A stretch of 9,052 nt of DNA, from NCBI GenBank assembly GCA_018334735.1, contig JAGXLK010000060.1:1-9052 (forward strand). Direction: 5' to 3'. Every line of letters begins with the position of its first letter. The stretch's first letter is position 1. The translations under genes and the position numbers were made by a program. Of this stretch, positions 1-5,981 are shown one piece after another. Source of the DNA: Planctomycetota bacterium. Lineage in GTDB: Bacteria; Planctomycetota; Brocadiia; SM23-32. The notes beneath the pieces were generated by a model. It saw nothing but the letters and a program-made list of their open reading frames with translations, did no database searches and was not told the origin of the DNA.

Positions 1-43
1 AACTGCAACGCCGCAGATGGGCCGCCGCCGTCCGGCCCGTAGG

Positions 44-142
44 GAGCAATTCTGCCGGGTCATTTCTTCGTTGCGGCTTCGCAGGGACCCGTCCGGGTCA
101 CCTTTGGCGCCGCGCCTCGAACTGACCTCGGCAGAATTGCTC
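44..142. repeat. Nested stem-loop element bounded by a perfect 14-bp inverted repeat
   Basis: GAGCAATTCTGCCG at 44-57 is exactly repeated in inverse orientation as CGGCAGAATTGCTC at 129-142. The pairing continues inward as GGTC (58-61) with GACC (124-127) if one base (T128) is bulged. Inside lies a second perfect palindrome, GACCCG-TC-CGGGTC (86-99). Just outside, GGGCCG (19-24) pairs with CGGCCC (33-38). The whole block is GC-rich and contains no credible gene. One frame is open from the window edge to a TGA at 143-145, but it has no visible start or domain. The structure resembles a dispersed palindromic (REP- or MITE-like) intergenic repeat. A transcriptional role at the 3' side of the leftward gene is possible, but no T-tract follows it. 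The symmetry is directly visible; the repeat-family reading is inferred. Confidence 0.6.
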
Positions 143-240
143 TGAACCCACAAGATCAAATGGAACGGACCACTAAATAAACCCATTCAGTCAGACGCGT
201 CCGAATAAGTGGAAGCCGGGTCTGTCCCATTCCGTGAAAG
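143..240. other. Intergenic spacer downstream of the GH84-like gene
   Basis: This short non-coding stretch lies between the palindromic element and the stop codon of the leftward glycosidase gene. It is locally AT-richer (158-182) and ends in a GCCGGGTCTGTCCCATT block at 214-230. A similar string recurs, from memory, near REP-associated Y1 transposases in environmental bacteria. No transposase is present here, so this is only a weak hint of a former mobile element. No terminator hairpin with a T-tract is visible on the minus strand. Confidence 0.3.
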
Positions 241-1290
241 TCATTTTGTTCCGTCCACGATGGGCTTCATAATACTCACGAAGCGCTGGGCTCTTTCATG
301 CGATTCTGCCGCATCCCAGTCGCGAGGATTCCAGACATAATCTGCCGCTGTCGCGAAATATTCCAGTGATTCTTTGCTGAAGTTCTCGGGCATCGTATTG
401 TAACCGCTGGAGAAACCGGCATTGAAATGGATGCCCTCAAACAGTTTGTCTAACTCCACGGGCAGTAATTCGCCCTGAAAGACGCGGGCCTCGGCCATCC
501 CCTCTATCGGTCGCGAGAAGGATTTGTCAACTCCCCGCGAGACCCGGTTGACCCACAGGAAAGGTCGTCTTCCCGCTTTTTGGGTCCACTCTTCAACATC
601 TTCGACGCTCAAAGGCGATTGAATGAGAACTGATGTACCCGTCCAAAGGGGGCAGACCTTCTCAGGAAGCTGGTCGAGAATACGCCGGGTTTCAGAGGAT
701 GCCGGTCCGTAATATTTATGGTCGCCTCTGTTCGGAGGGCAATACAAAATGTACGCTTCGGGATCAATTTTTTGCACCGCTTCATACGCCAGATGGATCA
801 CGTTTTTGATCGGGGTATCCCTGCCGGGCCAGTCATTGTAATCCACTTCGATTCCGTGAGCTCCCTGTTCGAGAAACCAGTGGATAAGATGCGCGTAAGC
901 CTCTCTGTCCTTTTGTTCCTGGAAATTATATCCTTCCCCTCGGAAAGGACAGAAATATACAACGGTTTCCAGAATACCGCTTCGCCGGGCTCGCGAGCAG
1001 ATTGACTCGACATTTTTTTCAAAACATCCGAGGTGCCTGGAGTTGTCGCCGTGGAACTGGAGTCCCATCTGGTGTATTTTGAACAGTGCCATCCAGTCGG
1101 CGAATTTTTCGAGGGTGGCAAGTGGGTTGGTGGTCGCGCTTGTTTTTGCCAGCCGCAACCCGATCGCCGGCCAGTCGACAATTTTTCCCGTCGGGACCGT
1201 CAGCTTGCCCGAATTGTTTTTATCCACGAGCTGGCAAAGAGTCAGTAATCCATAATAAAGTCCCAGGTTGCCCCAGGCGCGGATTGTCAC
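241..1290 (-). CDS. GH84-like beta-N-acetylglucosaminidase (NAGidase family), N-terminus incomplete
   Basis: This is a probable glycosidase of the GH84 type (O-GlcNAcase/hyaluronidase-like), which removes beta-linked N-acetylhexosamine by substrate-assisted catalysis. Numbered from the GTG at 1290, residues 5-47 match the end of the GH20b/GH84 N-terminal alpha-beta domain (GLYYGLLTLCQLV, then IVDWPAIGLRL). The barrel follows: GIEVDYND at 146-153 at the catalytic-loop position, LWTGTSV at 215-221, FLWVNR at 244-249, and an end typical of the family (ADYVWNPRDWD, 316-326). GH84 enzymes normally carry an Asp-Asp pair in the catalytic loop; by eye the first is Asn152 here and the second is Asp153, so activity may be altered. 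The GTG has no Shine-Dalgarno sequence and falls inside the N-terminal domain, so it is probably not the true start (see 1291-1626). There is no signal peptide in the visible part. Substrate is unknown. The family assignment is fairly secure; an intact function is not. Confidence 0.75.
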   Translation of the reverse strand: MTIRAWGNLGLYYGLLTLCQLVDKNNSGKLTVPTGKIVDWPAIGLRLAKTSATTNPLATLEKFADWMALFKIHQMGLQFHGDNSRHLGCFEKNVESICSRARRSGILETVVYFCPFRGEGYNFQEQKDREAYAHLIHWFLEQGAHGIEVDYNDWPGRDTPIKNVIHLAYEAVQKIDPEAYILYCPPNRGDHKYYGPASSETRRILDQLPEKVCPLWTGTSVLIQSPLSVEDVEEWTQKAGRRPFLWVNRVSRGVDKSFSRPIEGMAEARVFQGELLPVELDKLFEGIHFNAGFSSGYNTMPENFSKESLEYFATAADYVWNPRDWDAAESHERAQRFVSIMKPIVDGTK

Positions 1291-1626
1291 GACGGGATCA
1301 GGTTTCTGAGATTCTTGTACCTGCAGGGAGTAACTTTGGGCCAGCCGCTTTTCATCGAGCTTTTCCTTCAGTCCTGCGTCTCGGAGAAGGTCGAGCAGTT
1401 TCTTTTTCGGGCAGTTCTCAAGCAGGATATTGCCAGTTTTCTGGTCTTTGAGTTTTTTGATTTTGGCATCAGCCAGAAAACATAAGCGATTTGAAAGGAT
1501 TTCCAGCCCTTTTTGAATTGATTGCGGAGATTCCTCCCCCCCATTGGATATGCGTAAGTTAACCGCCTTACCGCCTCGGCTAAGAGAAACGGTAGTTGTC
1601 TCGAGGTGTTCGACTTTTGGTCTGGG
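1291..1626 (-). pseudogene. Start-less upstream part of the GH84-like reading frame
   Basis: The frame of the glycosidase gene stays open upstream of its GTG up to a stop at 1729-1731, but contains no ATG, GTG or TTG in this stretch. The translation to about 1626 looks genuinely coding: a beta-hairpin-like TTTVSLSRGGKAVNLRIS (1597-1546), a helix QSIQKGLEILSNRL (1522-1483), then a lysine-rich segment and YSLQVQ (1330-1315) leading directly into the conserved GLYYGLLTL. This is the order expected for the GH20b/GH84 N-terminal domain. A secretion signal and start codon would be expected further upstream, but that space is taken by the stop codon (1629-1631) of the next leftward gene in another frame. 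Either the gene is 5'-truncated (a pseudogene), or there is an indel, for instance in the run of seven C at 1536-1542. One extra base there would place the ATG at 1542-1544 in frame. Start from a rare ATT/ATA codon cannot be excluded. Confidence 0.55.
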
Positions 1627-1628
1627 AA

Positions 1629-2069
1629 TTATGGGGCACTCCAGACAGTTTTCCCGTTTTCGTCGGAAACTTCCATTTTTGCCATGCCTTTCCTTGCAGC
1701 CATGCCTATGCGGGTTTTGCCGTTTTTGTCATAGAGGAACATGCCCTGGCTTTCTTTGTCCACGAGTAGTGCTATGCGCGTCTTCCCCTCCGGGTTGTAT
1801 ACAAACACCCCCGAGTTTTCTTCCATCAAGGCCAGCCCCAGGCGGGTTTTGCGCTCCTTGTTATAGAGGAATATACCCGGGTTGCCTTCTCTCGCGGCCA
1901 TTCCGATGCGGGGATTGCCCTCTTGGTCCATAATGAGGATTTTTCGAGCCCGTACTGTATTCTGAACGCCTTTTGTGGCGGCTCCGACGGCTGCGATGGC
2001 TACGAAAACGATTAACATAACCTTCATAAACCGGTTGGTTTGTTCCAACCGCGCAATTCGCTCCTCCAT
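1629..2069 (-). CDS. Small membrane-anchored protein with 22-residue tandem repeats
   Basis: I do not recognise a named family. The 146-residue product starts with a short charged, possibly coiled segment (MEERIARLEQTNR) followed by one hydrophobic helix at about 15-31, which could be a membrane anchor or uncleaved signal. The rest is 4.5 copies of a 22-residue unit (44-65, 66-87, 88-109, 110-131, partial 132-146). Each unit alternates hydrophobic residues around a turn, in the style of FLYDKNGKTRIGM, and so predicts a stack of beta-hairpins or a short beta-solenoid outside the membrane. The ATG at 2069 is preceded by a good purine-rich site (GGGAGAGGGAAG directly upstream), supporting this start. 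The C-terminus VWSAP closes the last partial repeat, so the protein looks complete. It sits just upstream of the start-less glycosidase frame on the same strand, so both could share a transcript. The function is unknown; binding or structural roles fit, but nothing here identifies a ligand. Confidence 0.75.
   Translation of the reverse strand: MEERIARLEQTNRFMKVMLIVFVAIAAVGAATKGVQNTVRARKILIMDQEGNPRIGMAAREGNPGIFLYNKERKTRLGLALMEENSGVFVYNPEGKTRIALLVDKESQGMFLYDKNGKTRIGMAARKGMAKMEVSDENGKTVWSAP
1632..1940 (-). repeat. 66-bp-period coding tandem repeat
   Basis: Four full copies and one partial copy of a 22-codon unit lie in tandem inside the membrane-anchored protein gene. Conserved positions are a hydrophobic quartet (ILIM, IFLY, VFVY, MFLY), an acidic/Asn turn, G/R-K-T-R (N-P-R in the first copy), then I/L-G/A-hydrophobic. 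Period and phase are constant with no gaps, which points to duplication within the gene followed by divergence. Confidence 0.7.
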
Positions 2070-2113
2070 CTTCCCTCTCCCTTAACAAAAGACACACTTG
2101 TGATGCCACCATT

Positions 2114-2142
2114 AACTTACTCCAGTACTACCAGAGCGTCAA
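2114..2142 (-). promoter_or_regulatory. Candidate promoter for the repeat-protein gene
   Basis: On the minus strand TTGACG (2142-2137, five of six matches to the -35 consensus) is followed after 17 bp by TAAGTT (2119-2114, three of six to the -10 consensus). This would give a leader of roughly 40 bases before the ATG at 2069. The -35 and spacing are good, the -10 is weak. Confidence 0.35.
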
Positions 2143-2397
2143 TCCGAACATAGTCACTGATTCTGGAAGGCTTTGTATCTGTAGCCCTGGAAGGAATGGG
2201 AAGAGGCCTTTGAACCTGCGGCCCGCACAGCCGTTGCGATTTTTTTGCAGTTGGGCATCATAAAGAGCCCAGCGTTTTTATCAGATGGGGCAGACAGCAG
2301 AGCGTACTCGGCGACACCGCCCGACATTTGCGTACATTTTCGGCTACGAGGAAGCTCGGTGGAGTTTTCGGCTCTCCGGATTACAGGCATCCCCTTT
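2143..2397. other. Divergent intergenic region without a supported gene
   Basis: Both strands contain short open frames here (minus 2154-2390, 78 codons; plus about 2185-2457, ending in TGA before the lyase gene). Neither has a well-placed ribosome binding site, a recognisable motif or a convincing start. On the minus strand GGGG abuts the ATG with no spacing; the plus frame would need a TTG. They are complementary readings of the same bases, so at most one could be real. The stretch contains a T7 run (2240-2246). It may be a decayed gene or a dispersed intergenic repeat. Confidence 0.35.
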
Positions 2398-2426
2398 TTG
2401 ACAAAGGGCAGCCCCGCGGCTACAGT
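2398..2426 (+). promoter_or_regulatory. Strong sigma-70-like promoter of the lyase-sulfatase operon
   Basis: TTGACA (2398-2403) matches the -35 consensus at all six positions. A 17-bp spacer leads to TACAGT (2421-2426), four of six to the -10 consensus. The predicted leader to the ATG at 2478 is about 45 bases. The -35 box lies within a short palindrome, CCCTTT (2392-2397) and AAAGGG (2403-2408) around TTGAC, which could be an operator for a dimeric regulator. It is not a terminator: the stem is short and no T-tract follows. Confidence 0.6.
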
Positions 2427-2477
2427 CCTGTTGAATTCTGATCCTATTATCTACTGAGGCAATTGTGGAGTGAAAAA

Positions 2478-3599
2478 ATGGCCGATTTAAAGGACAGAAG
2501 CGGTTGTGAAAAAACGGTCGTGGAGGATCCGGAGACCGGGCGGGAAATCTGGCGAATGACGAATTTCCATTCGCACGATCTCCATACCTACTACGACGCC
2601 TGTTCCTGGAACCCCGACGGAACCAAAATCGCCTTTACGTCCATTCGACCTGAGGATGTTGTTCCGGACAAACTGGCCACGATTCCGAAGGGCGCTCTGT
2701 TCGTGATGGATGCCGATGGCTCCAACATCCACTGTCTGGCGGAAACAGTGGATTTCAAACTGCATACCGGCTGTTTCCCGATCTGGAAGGATAATGAAAC
2801 CATTATCTACCACGGCCATGGTCATACCTGCATGATCGACATACATGGCGGAGAAATCCAGGAGATCAAGGGCCTTTTCAGCCGATTCCTCAGCCCCGAC
2901 GGGTCAAGGCTTGTCTGCCAGTGGTCGGATCCCGGAGAATCCCGGGAACGGGCCGCGTTTATCGTTGACCTTGACAGTTTCAGCCGGGAAAAAATCGTTT
3001 CGTCCGATGACCTGACTGAGGTCCTGCTCGACACATTCAACCGGGCGAGCAGAATGCCGGATATTGATGAGCAGAAGATGGGAACCCCCCAGCTGGCCAA
3101 TATCAAATGGAGCCCGGACGGTTCGAGATTGATGCTGCGATTCAATTACGCCCCGGATGAATACTTGAAGTCACTTTTCGTTCTGAACCCTGATGGTACG
3201 GGACTTAAACGCTTAAACATGGTCACCCCGCGCTTTGGACACCATTCATGGCATCCTGATGGGGAGCGAATTCTGTATTGTGATCGTAATGAAACCGGCC
3301 CCGGCCACCTGTACTATCTCATCGACAGGGATGGTTTCAATCGCAGGGTGCTGCACAACGAACAACTGGGAAGCCACCCCATCTTCAATCCTGCGGGCAC
3401 CGAGATCGTGGATTTCGGGAAGGGTTTTATCTGGCATCTGGAGGTGGAAACCGGCAAAGTCCAGAAACTCGCCTCCTACACCAATGATCTGCACGGCGGG
3501 CTCCACGCCCATCCGTCCTGGAGCCCGGACGGTTCGCAGATCATTTACCACTCGGACCACACCGGGACGAGCCAGATTTATGTCATTCCGTTGAAATAG
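2478..3599 (+). CDS. PL22-like (oligogalacturonate-lyase-like) TolB-type beta-propeller
   Basis: The 373-residue product has no signal peptide and is built of WD40/TolB-like blades: xPDG-type blade motifs occur at 44-48 (WNPDG), 138-142, 211-215 (WSPDG), 258-262 (WHPDG), 303-307 (variant FNPAG) and 348-352. Histidine-rich segments sit where PL22 oligogalacturonate lyases hold their catalytic base and Mn2+ ligands: GHHSWHPDG (254-262), GSHPIF (298-303) and LHAHPSWSPDG (342-352). PL22 enzymes cleave short unsaturated galacturonides by beta-elimination in the cytoplasm, which agrees with the missing signal. The overall blade and histidine pattern supports the PL22-like call; the actual substrate is not shown. 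The ATG at 2478 is chosen over an in-frame TTG at 2463 because GGAG at 2467-2470 is ideally spaced for it. It is the first gene of an operon with the sulfatase, which starts 36 bp after its stop. A non-enzymatic TolB-like propeller is the main alternative. Confidence 0.7.
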   Translation: MADLKDRSGCEKTVVEDPETGREIWRMTNFHSHDLHTYYDACSWNPDGTKIAFTSIRPEDVVPDKLATIPKGALFVMDADGSNIHCLAETVDFKLHTGCFPIWKDNETIIYHGHGHTCMIDIHGGEIQEIKGLFSRFLSPDGSRLVCQWSDPGESRERAAFIVDLDSFSREKIVSSDDLTEVLLDTFNRASRMPDIDEQKMGTPQLANIKWSPDGSRLMLRFNYAPDEYLKSLFVLNPDGTGLKRLNMVTPRFGHHSWHPDGERILYCDRNETGPGHLYYLIDRDGFNRRVLHNEQLGSHPIFNPAGTEIVDFGKGFIWHLEVETGKVQKLASYTNDLHGGLHAHPSWSPDGSQIIYHSDHTGTSQIYVIPLK

Positions 3600-3635
3600 A
3601 AATGATAGTGAAGTTTCGATGGAGAGGGACTTGCG

Positions 3636-4994
3636 ATGAAACCGAACATTCTGTTCATCTTGCTGGACGATCTGGGAAAAGAATGGGTCGATGTCTACGG
3701 CGCGGAAGGTATTGAACTGCCGAACGTCACAGAACTCGCCCGAACGGGCATGCAGTTTAAGAACGCCTATTCCATGCCGCAATGCACGCCGAGCCGGGTG
3801 GCGCTGATGACGGGACAGTATCCGTTCCGGAACGGCTGGATTAACCACTGGGACGTGCCGCGATGGGGGGCGGGTTGCCATTTCGATTGGCGCCGGAATC
3901 CCTGTGTCGCGAGGATTTTGAAAGAAGCGGGATACAGGACCGCGGCCGCCGGGAAATGGCAGGTGAACGATTTCCGCGTCCACCCCGACGCCATGACGAA
4001 ACACGGTTTCGATGATTACTGCATGTGGACGGGTTATGAGACCGGCAACGACCCCAGCGCCAACCGTTACTGGGATCCCTACATCCATACGAAAGACGGT
4101 TCGAAAACCTATGAAGGCCAGTTCGGGGAGGACATTTTTTCCGATTTTCTGATCGATTTCATGCGGGAGAATCAAGATGAACCGATGTTTCTCTACTATC
4201 CGATGTGCCTACCGCACACGCCCTTCACGACGACCCCGCTCGAACCCGATGCAGAAGGAAAATACGAGCGACACGAAGCGATGGTCCGTTACATCGATCA
4301 TATCCTGGGCAAAATGATCGACGCACTGGAAGAACTCGGACTCAGAGAGAACACCATCGTCATCTGGACCACGGACAACGGGACGACGGGCCAGCTCAGC
4401 AATCGGCTCAACGGACGGGAGGTCCAGGGAGGCAAACAGAAGACGACCGAAAACGGCATTTGTGCGCCTTTCATTGTGAATTGTCCCGGTCTGGTGCCGG
4501 AAGGTGTGGTGAGCGACGCTCTCGTCGATTTCTCGGACATGTTGCTGACGTTCGCGGACATGGCGGACGCGGAACTGCCGGTGGAATACGGCTTCGATGG
4601 TGTTTCGGTGGCCGATGTCTTCCTGGGGGAGGCCGAGGATTCAGAGCGGGAATGTATTCTTGGCATGGGCGGACAGAACCGCGCCAAAGTTAGTGATGTG
4701 GGAGTCGAAAACGAGTGGCGTTTCCGCGACCGCGTTATCCGGGACAAACAGTATAAGTTGTTTATCGACACCGACCGCCAGCCGGAGAAACTGGTGGATA
4801 TCATCAACGATCCCGACGAAGAGGTGGATATCTCCGACAGTGAAGATCCCGACGTTCAAGCTGCACGGGAGAAACTGGAAGGGCAGATCCCGCTTTTTCC
4901 GCGCTGGGACAACGATCCCAAATATGTCCCTCAGCCTCCGCAGGAGTGGGACGTTCCGGTTACGGTTGAGAGTAAAGTTTGGAAGAAGAAGTAG
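3636..4994 (+). CDS. S1-family (arylsulfatase-type) sulfatase
   Basis: This formylglycine-dependent sulfatase of the alkaline-phosphatase superfamily hydrolyses sulfate esters, probably on a saccharide. The signature CTPSR at 50-54 places the cysteine to be converted to formylglycine at Cys50. Metal and active-site positions are visible: Asp11-Asp12 (LLDDLG), Lys107 (GKWQ), His194 (LPHTPF), Asp247-Asn248 (TTDNG) and Lys267 (GGKQK). The His of the usual GKWH motif is Gln109 here, a substitution that occurs in some subfamilies. The 452-residue length is normal for S1 enzymes. The N-terminus goes straight into the first strand (MKPNILFILLDDLG) with no signal peptide, so a cytoplasmic location is likely, unlike most sulfatases. 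The ATG at 3636 is supported by GGAGAGGGA at 3621-3629. It follows the lyase gene closely and is probably co-transcribed. No formylglycine-generating or anSME maturase is in this window. The sulfated substrate is not predictable from sequence. Confidence 0.93.
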   Translation: MKPNILFILLDDLGKEWVDVYGAEGIELPNVTELARTGMQFKNAYSMPQCTPSRVALMTGQYPFRNGWINHWDVPRWGAGCHFDWRRNPCVARILKEAGYRTAAAGKWQVNDFRVHPDAMTKHGFDDYCMWTGYETGNDPSANRYWDPYIHTKDGSKTYEGQFGEDIFSDFLIDFMRENQDEPMFLYYPMCLPHTPFTTTPLEPDAEGKYERHEAMVRYIDHILGKMIDALEELGLRENTIVIWTTDNGTTGQLSNRLNGREVQGGKQKTTENGICAPFIVNCPGLVPEGVVSDALVDFSDMLLTFADMADAELPVEYGFDGVSVADVFLGEAEDSERECILGMGGQNRAKVSDVGVENEWRFRDRVIRDKQYKLFIDTDRQPEKLVDIINDPDEEVDISDSEDPDVQAAREKLEGQIPLFPRWDNDPKYVPQPPQEWDVPVTVESKVWKKK

Positions 4995-5003
4995 GGGGCG
5001 AAT

Positions 5004-5120
5004 ATGGAGATGTCTGCCCACATGGCGGTGGTCTGGATTGCAAGTATAGTCTCACTTGTCGTAGTTGTGCCGATCCGCCAGGGAAACGAAGAAACTTGCG
5101 AAGACGAGGAGGATAGTTAA
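5004..5120 (+). CDS. Predicted 38-residue single-pass membrane miniprotein
   Basis: This is a small open frame directly behind the sulfatase (9 bases after its stop). It starts at an ATG preceded by AGGGGG (4993-4998), a well-spaced ribosome binding site, and ends at TAA 5118-5120. The product starts MEMSAHM, then has one strongly hydrophobic stretch, AVVWIASIVSLVVVVPI (8-24), and a hydrophilic, very acidic tail (EETCEDEEDS) with a single Cys. This composition (short N-terminus, one transmembrane helix, charged tail) is typical of real small membrane proteins and unlikely from random GC-rich DNA. An alternative start is Met3 or Met7. No family is recognised. Position suggests co-transcription with the sulfatase and lyase; a role as an accessory or regulator of a membrane transporter would be speculation. 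Confidence 0.55.
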   Translation: MEMSAHMAVVWIASIVSLVVVVPIRQGNEETCEDEEDS

Positions 5121-5191
5121 TTTGTACGTTTTCGAACAGTCAACCAATGGCGTCCAATTTTACGACTTTTGATCGGAAGGGATAATTTGCA

Positions 5192-5887
5192 ATGGCGAAG
5201 AAAACTCCCGAATCGAGTGGCGAGTGCAGGTTGTGCGGGGAGACTTTCAAATCTTCCGGAATGACATCGCACCTCAAGAGCTGTGTGAAGAAGAACCGGG
5301 AATCGAACGACCAGGAGGAAGTTGGTCTATACCACATGGTGGCGCGGGGTGGCGGGGGCCTTTTCTGGCTGCATTTTGAAGTGGTGGGCGAGGCCCCGCT
5401 GGAGGTTGTTGACGATTTTCTCCGGTCCATCTGGGTCGAATGCTGCGGGCATCTAAGCGCTTTTACGATCAACAACCAGCGTTATTCGCCCCAGCCCATG
5501 GATTCAATGATGGCGAGAAATCCGGAGAAACCCACAGATGTTCCGATTTGCGAGGTGCTCAGCAACAATGACGAATTCCATTATGAGTATGATTACGGGA
5601 GCACAACCCACCTTGAGATGCGGGTCGTGGACGTGCGTGAGGGCCCCCGGCCAGAACGGGCGGTTCGGGTCCTGGCCCGCAATCAGCTGCCCGAGTTTGA
5701 ATGCGCCGAATGCGGGGCAACTGCCACGCAGATCTGCCCCACCTGCTGGGAGGATAATCTTTTTTGCGATGAGTGTGCGCCGGAGCATCCCTGCTATGAT
5801 GATTACGGTGGTCTTTTGCCGTTGGTGAATTCGCCCCGGGCTGGGGTATGCGGATACACCGGCCCCTTCGGCGACAGGGAATGGTGA
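5192..5887 (+). CDS. pRiA4b ORF-3-like protein with N- and C-terminal zinc-binding modules
   Basis: This 231-residue protein belongs, by its motifs, to the plasmid pRiA4b ORF-3-like (IS1096 passenger, 'TnpR-like') family, whose biochemical role is unknown. The core has the family's W/F-rich beta structure, with FHYEYDYGSTTHLEMRVVDV at 129-148 as the clearest match. It is flanked by two zinc sites: a C2HC-type finger (Cys12, Cys15, His27, Cys31) and a C-terminal cluster with CxxC pairs at 171/174, 182/185 and 192/195 followed by His199 and Cys201. The ending LLPLVNSPRAGVCGYTG is characteristic of family members from many environmental bacteria. The start ATG at 5192 follows GGAAGGGA at 5175-5182. 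Despite the family name, no insertion sequence is adjacent. The gene lies 71 bp beyond the miniprotein and could be read through from it or be separate. The family call is confident; DNA or protein binding is inferred only from the zinc ligands. Confidence 0.8.
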   Translation: MAKKTPESSGECRLCGETFKSSGMTSHLKSCVKKNRESNDQEEVGLYHMVARGGGGLFWLHFEVVGEAPLEVVDDFLRSIWVECCGHLSAFTINNQRYSPQPMDSMMARNPEKPTDVPICEVLSNNDEFHYEYDYGSTTHLEMRVVDVREGPRPERAVRVLARNQLPEFECAECGATATQICPTCWEDNLFCDECAPEHPCYDDYGGLLPLVNSPRAGVCGYTGPFGDREW

Positions 5888-5910
5888 TAGATGCAACTCT
5901 TCATACACTC

Positions 5911-5919
5911 TGCTATAGT
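5911..5919 (+). promoter_or_regulatory. Possible extended -10 element for the ankyrin lipoprotein gene
   Basis: TGCTATAGT matches the extended -10 pattern TGnTATAAT at all but one base. There is no convincing -35 hexamer at the proper distance (ATGCAA at 5891-5896). It lies about 60 bases upstream of the ATG at 5982 in the gap after the pRiA4b-like gene. Weakly supported. Confidence 0.3.
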
Positions 5920-5981
5920 GGTGATTAAGGTCGGATCGTGAAATCGGCAGATCGAGCGTGTTTCAGTGGGGGAGGCGTGCT

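Noticed and set aside
2..145. Frame open from the left edge to TGA, possibly the end of a gene
   Set aside because: The translation is low-complexity, Arg-rich and covers the palindromic repeat, so it is better explained as non-coding.
1542..1544. ATG as the start of the GH84-like gene
   Set aside because: It is out of frame with the glycosidase in the sequence as given; it would work only if the adjacent homopolymer run were one base longer.
2392..2408. Hairpin resembling a terminator
   Set aside because: Six-bp stem without a following T-tract, and it contains a consensus -35 box of a well-spaced promoter.
3246..4175. Long minus-strand open frame (309 codons)
   Set aside because: It lies antisense to the lyase and sulfatase genes, which have clear motifs and ribosome binding sites; its product has no recognisable domain.
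5192..5887. Insertion sequence or transposase
   Set aside because: The IS1096-passenger family name is historical; no transposase or terminal inverted repeats flank the gene.
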